Positions 15,675 through 23,545 of a stretch of DNA of 26,490 nt are shown here, piece by piece. Under the pieces are notes generated by a model. That model worked only from the letters and a program-made list of their open reading frames with translations. It was not told the DNA's origin and searched no databases. Within the stretch, counting starts at the first letter, position 1; each line of letters begins with the position of its first letter. Origin of the DNA: RGIG1902 sp034926865 (GTDB lineage Bacteria; Bacillota; Clostridia; Oscillospirales; Butyricicoccaceae); assembly GCA_034926865.1 (NCBI GenBank), contig JAYFQP010000036.1, positions 1-26,490 on the forward strand, in the 5' to 3' direction. Both the position numbers and the translations under genes were made by a program.

Positions 15675-16809
15675 GAATATTGCGTCACCATCAGTAAAGA
15701 AGTCCTATGCGAAACTTTGCAGCGTTATTGGAATTTTATTAAATATTCTTTTATTTACAGTTAAATTATTTTCCGGGCTTATTAGCGGATCAACGGCTAT
15801 TGTAACGGATGCTTTTAACAATTTAGCGGATGCAGCTACTTCCGCAGCTTCGTTTCTTGGCTTTTGCCTAGCTGGAATTGGATCTGGTGAAAATCATTTA
15901 TTCGGGCACGGCCGGTATGAATGGCTGATGGGATTTCTATCTGCACTTGCAGTACTTGTAATGGGCGGTACATTAGCGAAAAGTTCAATTACATCAATAC
16001 GCACCCCTAAAAACATTGAATTTAGCTGGATCATATTATTGATACTCATCTGTTCCATTCTTGTAAAGCTTTATATGTTTTTTTACAACAAGAATATTGC
16101 ATGTAAAATAAATTCCTCTGCCATGAAAGCGACTGCTTCTGACTGTATCAGTGATATGGCAGCAACAACAGCTATTATGATTTCACTTATTGTACAGTAT
16201 TTTACCAGATGGCAAATTGATGGTTGGTGTGGATTGCTGGTTTCCTTTTTTATCATGTTTTCAGGTTTGAAATCCATGATGGAAATTGTAGAAAGATTGT
16301 TAGGGCAAACACCGGACAAAGACTTAGTTGGCAGAATTACAACCCTTGTTATGCAGTATCCAGAGGTGCAAGGTATCAATAGTCTGATTATTCACGATTA
16401 TGGTCTAGGTCACTATGTGGTTTCCATGCACCTTGAGGGAGAGGAAGAAAACAGTATTATTTTAAACGATATAGCCAATGAAATTTCCTATAAACTTTAT
16501 CTGGAAATAGACTGTGACACAACGATACAAATTGATTATTTAGATACCGATCCCGTTATGTATGACCAAATATTCCAAAAGGCAGAACAGGAAATACAAA
16601 TATACGAATTAGGTGCAAAAATTAAAAGTTTACGAATTGTTAAATCAGGGTTACATACGAATGTGGCATTCATAGTTTCAGGGTCAAGAAAATTGCAAAA
16701 GCAACAAGATCAAATTAAAGAAGCGATGAATCAATCAATTCTTTCAATCAATAGCAATTGCAGAGTTATTACGAAGCTTGTAATTGCATCCTTACATTCA
16801 GAAAGGTAA
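15634..16809 (+). CDS. Cation diffusion facilitator family transporter, likely manganese-type
   Basis: A 391-residue CDF exporter that exchanges divalent metal for protons. Several hydrophobic segments lie within residues about 30-220, and a cytoplasmic C-terminal domain follows. The metal site in TM2 reads NNLAD (Asn62, Asp66). The TM5 site reads DCISD (Asp170, Asp174). This N..D plus D..D arrangement is typical of manganese-type CDFs, while zinc exporters have His in TM5. The C-terminal part is longer than usual (the protein is ~90 residues beyond the basic ~300). GGAGAG at 15620-15625 supports ATG 15634. The preceding overlapping gene is a DtxR/MntR-like regulator, which fits manganese efflux. 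Metal specificity is inferred. Confidence 0.85.
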   Translation: MVSLLIRLLIKDYKNIASPSVKKSYAKLCSVIGILLNILLFTVKLFSGLISGSTAIVTDAFNNLADAATSAASFLGFCLAGIGSGENHLFGHGRYEWLMGFLSALAVLVMGGTLAKSSITSIRTPKNIEFSWIILLILICSILVKLYMFFYNKNIACKINSSAMKATASDCISDMAATTAIMISLIVQYFTRWQIDGWCGLLVSFFIMFSGLKSMMEIVERLLGQTPDKDLVGRITTLVMQYPEVQGINSLIIHDYGLGHYVVSMHLEGEEENSIILNDIANEISYKLYLEIDCDTTIQIDYLDTDPVMYDQIFQKAEQEIQIYELGAKIKSLRIVKSGLHTNVAFIVSGSRKLQKQQDQIKEAMNQSILSINSNCRVITKLVIASLHSER

Positions 16810-16854
16810 GTATGCAATTGATATACAAATTATAAACTAAAGGAGATTTTTATT

Positions 16855-18243
16855 ATGAATAAGGAAGAACGTATCACAATGCTAAGGGAAGCCCCAATCC
16901 CTCAGCTTTTATTGAAAATGGGATTGCCGACAATGATCGGTATGCTGGTAACCGGATTTTATAATCTGATTGATGCCTACTTTGTTGGAGGACTTGGGAC
17001 AAGCCAAATGGGGGCAATATCAATAGCCTTCCCTCTTGGACAAGCGATTGTCGGTATCGCGGTTATGTTTGGCGGCGGTGCAGCGGCGTATATATCCAGA
17101 CTATTGGGAGAACGAAAAAATGAAGAAGCAAATCATGTAGCTTCAACCGCGCTTTATTCAAGCCTTATTATCGGTGCTGTTGTAATTATTCTGATAGAGT
17201 GTTTCTTAGATAAAGTATTATGGGGTTTAGGGGCAACGGAAACAATTTTTCCTTATGCAAAACAATACGCCATTATCTACGTAGCCAGCTCGATTTTCAA
17301 CATATTTAATGTCACCATGAACAATATTGCTTCAAGTGAGGGAGCGGTTAAGGTTTCCATGACTGCGATGCTACTTGGTGCCGGACTGAATGTCATCTTT
17401 GCTCCGACTTTCATTTTCGGTCTGCACATGGGAATAATAGGCGCGGGTTTGGCAACGGCGGTTGCTCAAATTGTTACCTCTATCATGTATTTGTTTTACA
17501 TATTGAAGAAAAAAAGTATCTTCAGCTTTTCGCTAAAAGAAATCCGTTTGAAGGGTACAATCTTCAAGGAAATTTTTAAAGTAGGAATTGGAATCCTCGT
17601 TTTTCAACTTTCCACCAGTGTAGCTATTAGCTTAACAAATATGGCAGCGCAGCCATATGGGGATTCCGTCATTGCAGCTATGGGAATCGTAACCCGTGTG
17701 ATCTCTATGGGCATCTATGCGGTATTTGGTTTCGCAAAAGGCTTTCAACCAGTTGCCGGATATAACTATGGTGCAGGACAATATGACCGGTTGCAAAGTG
17801 CGACAAAGATCGCAGTAAAATGGACTACCATCTTTTGTGTATTAATGACATTGCTCATGATTTTATTTCCTCAGCCGGTCGTTTCCTTATTTACAACGAA
17901 CGATGCATCCGTCATAGAAATTGGCTCATTTGCTCTTCGTATCAATATCATAACATTCATTTTCTATGGCATAGAAGCAATTTACTGTATGCTCTTTATG
18001 GCACTTGGTAAACCGTTAGGTGGCTGGGTACTTTGTGCCGGACGTCAGGCCGTGTTCTTTATTCCTATCATTTTGATGCTGCCCAAATTTATGGGATTAA
18101 ACGGAGTGATAGCTGCTCAACCGATTGCCGACATTATCACGATTATCATCATGGGAATTTTAGCAGTAAAGCTGAATGGAGAAATCAAGCATTCTGTAAA
18201 GGCGCAGGCATCTAATGCAAATTTGAATGTAATGGGCAAATAG
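16855..18243 (+). CDS. MATE-family efflux transporter
   Basis: A 462-residue inner-membrane transporter of the MATE superfamily, expected to have 12 transmembrane helices in two homologous halves. The start IPQLLLKMGLPTMIGMLVTGFYNLIDAYFVGGLG is diagnostic. GFAKGFQPVAGYNYGAGQY in the second half is another family hallmark. Such pumps use sodium or proton gradients to expel cationic drugs, dyes or metabolites; the substrate is unknown. AAAGGAG precedes ATG 16855. It is 45 nt after the CDF gene, so it belongs to the same TetR-controlled operon. Confidence 0.92.
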   Translation: MNKEERITMLREAPIPQLLLKMGLPTMIGMLVTGFYNLIDAYFVGGLGTSQMGAISIAFPLGQAIVGIAVMFGGGAAAYISRLLGERKNEEANHVASTALYSSLIIGAVVIILIECFLDKVLWGLGATETIFPYAKQYAIIYVASSIFNIFNVTMNNIASSEGAVKVSMTAMLLGAGLNVIFAPTFIFGLHMGIIGAGLATAVAQIVTSIMYLFYILKKKSIFSFSLKEIRLKGTIFKEIFKVGIGILVFQLSTSVAISLTNMAAQPYGDSVIAAMGIVTRVISMGIYAVFGFAKGFQPVAGYNYGAGQYDRLQSATKIAVKWTTIFCVLMTLLMILFPQPVVSLFTTNDASVIEIGSFALRINIITFIFYGIEAIYCMLFMALGKPLGGWVLCAGRQAVFFIPIILMLPKFMGLNGVIAAQPIADIITIIIMGILAVKLNGEIKHSVKAQASNANLNVMGK

Positions 18244-18324
18244 TCTTGATATTTACACTTGAGAATGAAACATGTCACCTAAAGATATAAAGGAACTTAT
18301 ATAAAAATTGAAGGAGAAATGAAA

Positions 18325-18681
18325 ATGAAAGTTAAGCAGATTTTAAATCGGATTTATGTAAATGAGATGGATCAGGCAGTAGCATTCTATGAAAACTTGT
18401 TAGATGAAAAATGTAGTATGAGATTTGAGCACAAGCAATTTCATTTGGAATTAGCACAAGTAGGCTGCGTTTTAATTATTTGCGGTACGGACGAAGTACT
18501 GGAGTCTTTTAAAAACACAAAAGCAACATTTATTGTTGACTCCATAATAGAATTTAAGGATTTTCTATTAGAGAACGATGCCACGATAATGAAAGATGTA
18601 AAGGAAACACCTACAGGGATTAATATGATTGTCAAACATTTTGACGGTATGACTGTAGAATATGTGGAACAACAAAAATAG
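18325..18681 (+). CDS. VOC-fold (glyoxalase/bleomycin-resistance-like) protein
   Basis: A 118-residue single-domain protein of the vicinal oxygen chelate fold. It begins LNRIYVNEMDQAVAFYENLL, the common first strand and helix. A second module (KATFIVDSIIEFKDFLLENDA, then NMIVKHFDGMTVEYVE) ends in the usual DG..VEYVE strand. Members include glyoxalase I, bleomycin or fosfomycin resistance proteins and dioxygenases; the usual metal ligands are not all evident, so a binding-protein role is also possible. ATG 18325 is preferred over ATG 18319, which is only 2 nt from AAGGAG (18311-18316). It is the last gene of cargo block 1. Confidence 0.8.
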   Translation: MKVKQILNRIYVNEMDQAVAFYENLLDEKCSMRFEHKQFHLELAQVGCVLIICGTDEVLESFKNTKATFIVDSIIEFKDFLLENDATIMKDVKETPTGINMIVKHFDGMTVEYVEQQK

Positions 18682-18693
18682 TTTAATACAAAA

Positions 18694-18728
18694 CTACCAT
18701 ACTATCATAGGTAGGAATAATTTTTTTA
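18694..18728 (+). terminator. Weak terminator after the VOC gene
   Basis: CTACC (18694-18698) pairs with GGTAG (18710-18714), followed by a short AT stretch and seven Ts. It probably ends cargo block 1 transcription. Confidence 0.4.
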
Positions 18729-18810
18729 TCAATCAAATTTAAAATAGGCGTTACCCGCCAAAGAAAAAAACGGCACTTTGGGCGGGGCATTTCCTATGCA
18801 GAAATTATTG

Positions 18811-18841
18811 AACCCTCCAAACCCGTAAAGTTTGGAGGGTT
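18811..18841 (+). terminator. Perfect 12-bp hairpin, possible terminator
   Basis: AACCCTCCAAAC and GTTTGGAGGGTT pair around CCGTAAA. Only a short TTGCTTT follows, so terminator activity is uncertain. The stem is identical in the second leader (25425-25455) while the loop differs by one base. Confidence 0.45.
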
Positions 18842-19020
18842 GCTTTATGTGTTGGTCAATAATGACTGCGCTGCTGCGGATACGCTGCAGCGACATTGAA
18901 TCGCTTACATAAGAAATAGCCTTATAGGTACTTTCTTAAAAAAAGCCTGTACTTCTCATTGGAGAGGTATGGCTATCAACACGAACTATCGGAACACGTA
19001 GAATGCGAACTGAAACATGA

Positions 19021-19065
19021 GAGTGTACAAACGGACAAATATGTCTGTGAGTATGCTCTTTTTTT
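19021..19065 (+). terminator. Terminator-like attenuator upstream of sigma-like gene, copy 1
   Basis: GAGTGTAC pairs with GTATGCTC (two G-T pairs), enclosing the inner stem ACGGACA/TGTCTGT, and is followed by seven Ts. It lies about 85 nt before the sigma ATG, inside its leader, so read-through is needed for expression from upstream promoters. Confidence 0.65.
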
Positions 19066-19102
19066 GTTATACAGAATTACCGCAAGATGTAGATCCCCTC
19101 CC

Positions 19103-19147
19103 CTTGTCCTTCGTTTTCAACTCAATTTTGAAAATTAGGAGGACAAG
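19103..19147 (+). promoter_or_regulatory. Hairpin sequestering the sigma ribosome binding site, copy 1
   Basis: CTTGTCCT (19103-19110) is perfectly complementary to AGGACAAG (19140-19147), and an inner TTTTCAA/TTGAAAA stem (19114-19134) supports it. Half of the Shine-Dalgarno AGGAGG (19137-19142) is inside the stem. Confidence 0.6.
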
Positions 19148-19150
19148 CAT

Positions 19151-19564
19151 ATGTCAGAAAATAAGAAATATACAATCGTTGTTAAAAGAAGACGTGTGGA
19201 AGTCAGTGAGGCTGTTTACCAGGCATATCATAAAGAGCGTGAAGCTGAAAGATATCAAAATAAACTTATTCATCAATTTGAGCTTTCTTTGGAACGATTC
19301 CAAGATGACGGCGTTAATGTGGAGTTTTCAATCACTCGTTTTCAACCGAGTATAGAGGACATGCTGATTGAGCAGGAACAGTTTCTGAAACTACATATAG
19401 CCCTTGATGCTTTAACGGTTGAAGAACGGCTGTTGATCCACGAATTATTTTTCAATGGTAAAAGTGAGCGAATATTGGCTTCAGAAACCGGAATATCAAA
19501 CATGACTATTCATGATCGAAAATGCAGAATTCTAAAAAAGTTAAAAAAAATGATTGAAATTTAA
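19151..19564 (+). CDS. Small sigma-70-like regulator, copy 1
   Basis: A 137-residue protein. The C-terminal part (about residues 88-135: LTVEERLLIHELFFNGKSERI, then ETGISNMTIHDRKCRILKKLKK) is a sigma-70 region 4-type HTH. The N-terminal ~50 residues (YTIVVKRRRVEVSEAVYQAYHKEREAERY) form a conserved helical segment found in ICE sigma-like proteins. No region 2 is seen, so it may not act as a complete sigma factor. AGGAGG precedes ATG 19151 but is in a hairpin. It is about 89% identical in protein to the copy at 25765-26175. Probably regulates ICE genes; target unknown. Confidence 0.82.
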   Translation: MSENKKYTIVVKRRRVEVSEAVYQAYHKEREAERYQNKLIHQFELSLERFQDDGVNVEFSITRFQPSIEDMLIEQEQFLKLHIALDALTVEERLLIHELFFNGKSERILASETGISNMTIHDRKCRILKKLKKMIEI

Positions 19565-19680
19565 AATAACTCCATGCCACACTTTTTGACATAGTAATGG
19601 GTGCAGCAGCCGGAGAAACCCGGCTAAGCTGAGAATCCAGCGATGACAGGAAAATTGTAAAAAAATAGTCTATTGTATAC
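19565..19680. other. Short non-coding stretch with hairpins after sigma-like gene 1
   Basis: No gene. Contains GCCGG/CCGGC (19609-19613 and 19620-19624) and a perfect 12-bp palindrome ATTGTATACAAT (19672-19683). The segment near 19588-19605 resembles the last bases of the window (26463-26490), which suggests that about 250 bp present after the second sigma copy is missing here. Confidence 0.45.
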
Positions 19681-19840
19681 AATGAAGCAGGTAAAAAATA
19701 TATCAAGCCACCAAGAGGGTATTCTAAGTTCTTGGTGGCTTATGGTATGTGAAATCATGGCTCATGCTATGAAGAATTTACTATAAGAATTTTATTTATC
19801 AACAGAGAAAGAGCATATAAATTATTTAAGCTTATAGAGG
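19681..19840. repeat. Boundary repeat, copy 2
   Basis: Gap-free counterpart of 13731-13890. It keeps the CCACCAAG/CTTGGTGG inverted repeat and the 14-codon frame (19742-19786). It ends where cargo block 2 starts. No HTH gene precedes this copy. Confidence 0.85.
19742..19786 (+). other. Short open frame conserved in the boundary repeat, copy 2
   Basis: Encodes MVCEIMAHAMKNLL and a stop at the same position as in copy 1. Translation is unproven. Confidence 0.25.
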
Positions 19841-19921
19841 AAATCATATTTTAAAATAGTGTTCTCATATTTCGTATTAATGCCGTATTTAATGTAACGT
19901 TATATTAGTATCACTTCAATT

Positions 19922-20500
19922 TTATATGTTGAGGAAAGGGAATGCTACTGAATCTAAGAAAGGCTTTAAACTTTCAACAATCTTTTGAGTTATGCTTTGT
20001 TCACTGTTTTCAAAAATATATTTTGTTGTTGTCATAACTAAAGATGCATAAATACATGCATGATAATCGGTAAGTTCTAGATTTGAAACATTATGCTCAA
20101 CTATATAAGCCTTGTATTTATTTTTCAGTAGAATCAGCATATCATCGTAAAGATGTATAGAATTTGTATTGATTTTCCATAGAGCGCATAGAATATCTTT
20201 TTGATCTAGTAGTCTATCATAAACGTTTTTTATATATTGTGATAAGTCGCCCTTATTTTTGTCTGCAAACCTTTCGTCCAGAAAAGAGGAATAATCAACA
20301 AGAATTTCTTCGGTGATAATTTTTGCAAGATCGAATTTGTCTGTATAATGTTTATAAAACGTTGAACGATTTATTAATGCTTTTTCTAATATGTTTTGGA
20401 CTGTTATTTGATCAAAATCCTTTTCATTTAGTAATAGTATAAATGTGTTTTTTATATTGTTTCGTGTCTTAATTACACGTAGATCTAATTTATGTTCCAT
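19922..20500 (-). CDS. TetR/AcrR-family regulator of cargo block 2
   Basis: A 192-residue regulator. The N-terminal domain (about residues 9-57) shows the TetR HTH: QITVQNILEKALINRSTFYKHYTDK. The C-terminal domain (KYIFENSEQSITQKIVESLKPFL) is of the TetR type but its ligand cannot be predicted. It is transcribed leftward together with or next to Fur; the two are 83 nt apart. A TTGCTT-17-TAATAT promoter lies between them (20523-20551), so it has its own start. It is at the left side of cargo block 2 and may regulate the iron genes or itself. Confidence 0.82.
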   Translation of the reverse strand: MEHKLDLRVIKTRNNIKNTFILLLNEKDFDQITVQNILEKALINRSTFYKHYTDKFDLAKIITEEILVDYSSFLDERFADKNKGDLSQYIKNVYDRLLDQKDILCALWKINTNSIHLYDDMLILLKNKYKAYIVEHNVSNLELTDYHACIYASLVMTTTKYIFENSEQSITQKIVESLKPFLDSVAFPFLNI

Positions 20501-20522
20501 ATTTACACCTTCTTATGTTTCT

Positions 20523-20551
20523 ATATTACTACATTCGAAAAGAAAAAGCAA
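20523..20551 (-). promoter_or_regulatory. Promoter of the second TetR gene
   Basis: On the minus strand TTGCTT (complement 20546-20551) and TAATAT (complement 20523-20528) are 17 nt apart, upstream of the TetR start. Confidence 0.6.
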
Positions 20552-20583
20552 CACTCACGCATGTTAAACAACATTATGTATGA

Positions 20584-21036
20584 CTATTTAATCTGTTTCA
20601 TACATTCTTGACAAGTTCCACGTATTTGTACTTCAATATTTTCAACGTTAAATAAAGAAGAATTAGGCAAATCGGGTATAACAAAATCATTGTTTTTTGG
20701 CTGAAAATCTATGACTTTTCCACATTTGCTGCAAATCAAATGAATATTACATACCGGAGAAGTTATCTCCATATAATTTAATTCGTATTTTTTACTTCCA
20801 TCGTCTAATGTGACTGCTCGTATAAAGTTTGTTTTTTGAAATAATTTTAAATTACGGTATATCGTTGCAAACCCAATAGGATAACCACTTGCTTTTAATT
20901 GGTCATACAATTCATTTGGCGTAAAGTGATAATTGGGGGATTGTAAAAAAACACCTATCAAGTTTTTTCGTTCTTCTGTGATCTTAATATCATGACTTTT
21001 TAGTTTTGATAGATATGTACTCATAGCATCTAACAT
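20584..21036 (-). CDS. Fur-family metal-responsive regulator
   Basis: A 150-residue Fur-type repressor. The winged HTH occupies about residues 10-85 (FTPNELYDQLKASGYPIGFATIYRNLKLF). The dimerisation and metal domain contains IHLICSKCGKVIDF with CxxC (102-105) and a second pair CQEC (142-145), which would hold a structural zinc. The usual His-rich metal site is reduced to NIHLIC, so the sensed metal (iron, zinc or peroxide via PerR) is uncertain. AAGGAGG with a 7-nt gap supports ATG 21036. It is divergent from feoA, which strongly suggests control of ferrous iron uptake. Confidence 0.87.
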   Translation of the reverse strand: MLDAMSTYLSKLKSHDIKITEERKNLIGVFLQSPNYHFTPNELYDQLKASGYPIGFATIYRNLKLFQKTNFIRAVTLDDGSKKYELNYMEITSPVCNIHLICSKCGKVIDFQPKNNDFVIPDLPNSSLFNVENIEVQIRGTCQECMKQIK

Positions 21037-21061
21037 TTCATCGCCTCCTTGTCTGATAAAT

Positions 21062-21067
21062 ATTATA
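21062..21067 (-). promoter_or_regulatory. -10 element of the fur-like gene
   Basis: TATAAT on the minus strand (complement of ATTATA) 26 nt upstream of the start. No good -35 is seen at 17 nt; TTTTCA is the nearest. AATGAGAATGAAAA at 21077-21090 overlaps this region and may be a Fur-type half-site. Confidence 0.4.
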
Positions 21068-21094
21068 GAAAAGTTAAATGAGAATGAAAACCAT

Positions 21095-21111
21095 CAAGTC
21101 CTTTTGACTTG
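21095..21111. promoter_or_regulatory. Inverted repeat in the fur-feoA intergenic region
   Basis: CAAGTC and GACTTG form a perfect 6-bp inverted repeat around CTTTT. The half GACTTGTATA recurs at 21200-21209 near the feoA side. Possible regulator binding sites. Confidence 0.35.
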
Positions 21112-21215
21112 TATAAATAAGAAACAAATAACAAAAATATTGTTGCTTATCAAACGCTTGAAGCTATTTTGATGATTGAAAAAAAGTCGAAAAAAAATAG
21201 ACTTGTATATAGAAC

Positions 21216-21232
21216 ATAATGAAAGTGATTAT
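21216..21232. promoter_or_regulatory. Possible Fur/DtxR-type operator before feoA
   Basis: ATAATGA-AAG-TGATTAT is a 7-3-7 inverted repeat (6 of 7 positions match) right before the GGAGG ribosome binding site of feoA. CATAAT at 21215-21220 may be the -10. The AT-rich, GATAAT-like arms resemble Fur boxes. Confidence 0.4.
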
Positions 21233-21249
21233 TAACGGAGGTAATAGAA

Positions 21250-21477
21250 ATGACATTAGACTTAGGTAAGGTCAATCAAACCTATGAAATTCAAAAATCA
21301 AATCTTCCACTGAATGTAGAAAAACGATTGGAAGCATTGGGTATGACATTGGGAAGTACAGTGGATATCTTAAACAATAAGAATAAAGGGACTTTGATAA
21401 TAAAAGTTCGAGGAACACGCTTTGCAATTGGAAAAGGAATATCTAAAAAAATATGCGTAAAGGAGATGAAAGAATGA
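21250..21477 (+). CDS. feoA: FeoA, SH3-like partner of the ferrous iron transporter
   Basis: A 75-residue FeoA protein with the SH3-like beta-barrel pattern: PLNVEKRLEALGMTLGSTVDIL, then a strand ending in the GTRFAIGKGISKKI segment, the family hallmark. FeoA binds the cytoplasmic side of FeoB and modulates iron uptake. GGAGG (21237-21241) precedes ATG 21250. Its stop overlaps the feoB start codon (ATGA), so translation is coupled. First gene of the five-gene iron operon. Confidence 0.9.
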   Translation: MTLDLGKVNQTYEIQKSNLPLNVEKRLEALGMTLGSTVDILNNKNKGTLIIKVRGTRFAIGKGISKKICVKEMKE

Positions 21478-23507
21478 AGAAAGATTTAACAGTTGGGTTT
21501 ATTGGAAATCCAAATTGTGGAAAAACTACGCTGTTTAATGCTTTTACCGGAGCTAACTTAAAGGTCGCTAATTGGCCAGGAGTTACTGTTGAAAAGGTAG
21601 AAGGCGCTATGAAGTATCATGACAGCGAATACAAATTAGTTGATTTACCCGGTACATATAGTTTGACTTCTTATACAATGGAAGAGCAGGTATCAAGAAA
21701 ATATATATTAAGCGATGAAGTAGATGTTATTGTTGATGTCGCAGATGCATCTGCACTGGAGCGTAATTTATATTTGACATTGCAGCTATTAGAATTGGGG
21801 AAACCGGTTGTACTTGCCTTAAACATGATGGATATAGTGGAAAAGAGAGGAATGGAAATTGATCTTCACAGACTTCCTGAAATGCTTGGCATTCCAGTCA
21901 TACCTGTATCGGCTCGTAAGAGAACTGGACTTGATGTTTTAATCCATGCGGTAGCTCATCACAAAGGAGCAAAGACTTCTGACAGGTTGATACATCATCA
22001 TATGAGTGATTCTTCTAGACAGCATCAAGAATATGCCATGGTGTACAGCGATGAAATAGAGAATAAGATTGATAGTATCATAAAGGAATTAAAAGCAAGA
22101 TATCCTGAAATTCAAAATTATCGTTGGCACGCAATAAAGCTTTTGGAAAGGGATAAAGAAATTACAGAAAGCTTTCCAATTTCATTGCCTAAAATAATTG
22201 ACCGTAGTTATGAGTCTGATATTATTAATCAAAAATACGATTTTATAACCGAAGTGATGCAAGAAGTTGTGGTAAACAAAGCAAAGAAGGAGGCATCTAC
22301 GGATCAGGTTGATAAAATATTGACCAGTAAATGGTTAGGACTTCCGATCTTTCTTGCTATAATGGGACTTGTTTTTTTTCTGACCTTTACAGTCGGAGAT
22401 TGGCTGAAAGGATATATGGGAGTGCTGATAGAATGGCTTTCTGTAATTTTGTCAGATGGGCTTAGCTTGCTTAATGCAGGAGGTATGATTACTTCACTCG
22501 TGGTTGATGGCATTCTTGCAGGGGTAGGAGGTATTCTAACGTTTCTCCCCAATATATTTATTCTTTTCCTTGCACTGGCTTTCTTAGAAGACAGCGGATA
22601 TATGGCAAGAGTTGCTTATGTGATGGATGGAATCATGGGAAAATTAGGTCTATCAGGTAGAGCGTTTATTCCTATGATTTTAGGTTTTGGTTGCTCAGTT
22701 CCGGCGATAATGGCATCAAGAGCGCTTGAAAATAAAAGAGATCGTTATAAAGTTATGCTGATTACTCCGTTTATGTCTTGTAGTGCCAAACTTCCTATAT
22801 ATATTTTGCTTTCAGGAATGTTTTTTAAAGACCATGCAATGATAGCTGCCTATTCGATGTATTTGATTGGACTTGTAGTAGCTATTTTAGTAGCTTATGT
22901 AATTTCTCTTATGGATAAGAAAAAGAATCAAGAAATAATGCTTCTTATTGAATTGCCAGAATATAAAGCGCCTAGTTCCAGAACGATTTGGATATATGTA
23001 TGGGAAAAAATAAAGGACTATCTAAGTAAAGCCGGAACAACCATTTTTGTGGCTTCTATTATTATGTGGTTTTTACTTAACTTTGGTATAAAAGGCTATT
23101 CCGCAGATATGGCAAGCAGTTATGGAGCAATCATGGGAAAATTTATTACCCCAATATTTACGCCTATTGGTTTAGGATATTGGCAAGTTGCATTAGCATT
23201 GATTGCAGGTATTTCTGCAAAAGAAGTAGTGGTTTCAAGTTTTGCTGTTCTATTTGGAGTATCAAACATCACTTCATCAATAGGAATGAATACGTTGGTT
23301 GGACAACTAGGTTCTTTGGGGTTTGGACAACTGAATGCGTACTGTATGATGCTATTTTGCCTTTTGTATATTCCATGTGTTGCTACTTTGGCGACCATTA
23401 AAAAAGAAACCGAAAGTTGGAAGTGGACAAGCTTTACAGCATTATTTCAATTATGCATTGCATGGGTGCTCACCTTTGGGGTATATCAAATAGGCATATT
23501 ATTTTAG
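21474..23507 (+). CDS. feoB: FeoB, ferrous iron transport GTPase-permease
   Basis: A 677-residue membrane protein that imports Fe(II). The N-terminal G domain has G1 GNPNCGKT (11-18), G2 GVTVE (36-40), G3 DLPG (57-60) and G4 NMMD (117-120). A helical GDI-like region follows. The membrane part contains the first Gate motif GFGCSVPAIMA, with the Cys that lines the iron pathway, and the second half contains the related GISAKEVVVSS segment. ATG 21474 is chosen because AAAGGAG is 8 nt upstream; it also gives the usual short FeoB N-terminus. It follows feoA with a 4-nt overlap. Length is normal. Confidence 0.95.
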   Translation: MKKDLTVGFIGNPNCGKTTLFNAFTGANLKVANWPGVTVEKVEGAMKYHDSEYKLVDLPGTYSLTSYTMEEQVSRKYILSDEVDVIVDVADASALERNLYLTLQLLELGKPVVLALNMMDIVEKRGMEIDLHRLPEMLGIPVIPVSARKRTGLDVLIHAVAHHKGAKTSDRLIHHHMSDSSRQHQEYAMVYSDEIENKIDSIIKELKARYPEIQNYRWHAIKLLERDKEITESFPISLPKIIDRSYESDIINQKYDFITEVMQEVVVNKAKKEASTDQVDKILTSKWLGLPIFLAIMGLVFFLTFTVGDWLKGYMGVLIEWLSVILSDGLSLLNAGGMITSLVVDGILAGVGGILTFLPNIFILFLALAFLEDSGYMARVAYVMDGIMGKLGLSGRAFIPMILGFGCSVPAIMASRALENKRDRYKVMLITPFMSCSAKLPIYILLSGMFFKDHAMIAAYSMYLIGLVVAILVAYVISLMDKKKNQEIMLLIELPEYKAPSSRTIWIYVWEKIKDYLSKAGTTIFVASIIMWFLLNFGIKGYSADMASSYGAIMGKFITPIFTPIGLGYWQVALALIAGISAKEVVVSSFAVLFGVSNITSSIGMNTLVGQLGSLGFGQLNAYCMMLFCLLYIPCVATLATIKKETESWKWTSFTALFQLCIAWVLTFGVYQIGILF

Positions 23508-23545
23508 AATATTTGATAGTGCGCTGGAATGGAAAGGAGTTTTAG

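Larger units (their letters stand above)
18751..19150 (+). promoter_or_regulatory. Structured leader of sigma-like gene, copy 1
   Basis: A 400-nt non-coding leader, very similar to 25367-25764. It can form, in order: CCCGCCAAAG/CTTTGGGCGGG (18754-18786); a perfect 12-bp stem AACCCTCCAAAC/GTTTGGAGGGTT (18811-18841); CGCTGCTGCG/CGCTGCAGCG (18869-18892); an 11-bp stem (18947-18957 with 18962-18972); a terminator-like hairpin (19021-19065); and a hairpin over the ribosome binding site (19103-19147). No gene was found in it. It could be an attenuator-type RNA element or also serve as a recombination boundary. Confidence 0.65.

Noticed and set aside
19017..19355. 112-codon open frame across the sigma leader
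   Set aside because: It crosses the attenuator and overlaps the sigma gene in another frame, and it is not preserved at the second copy.
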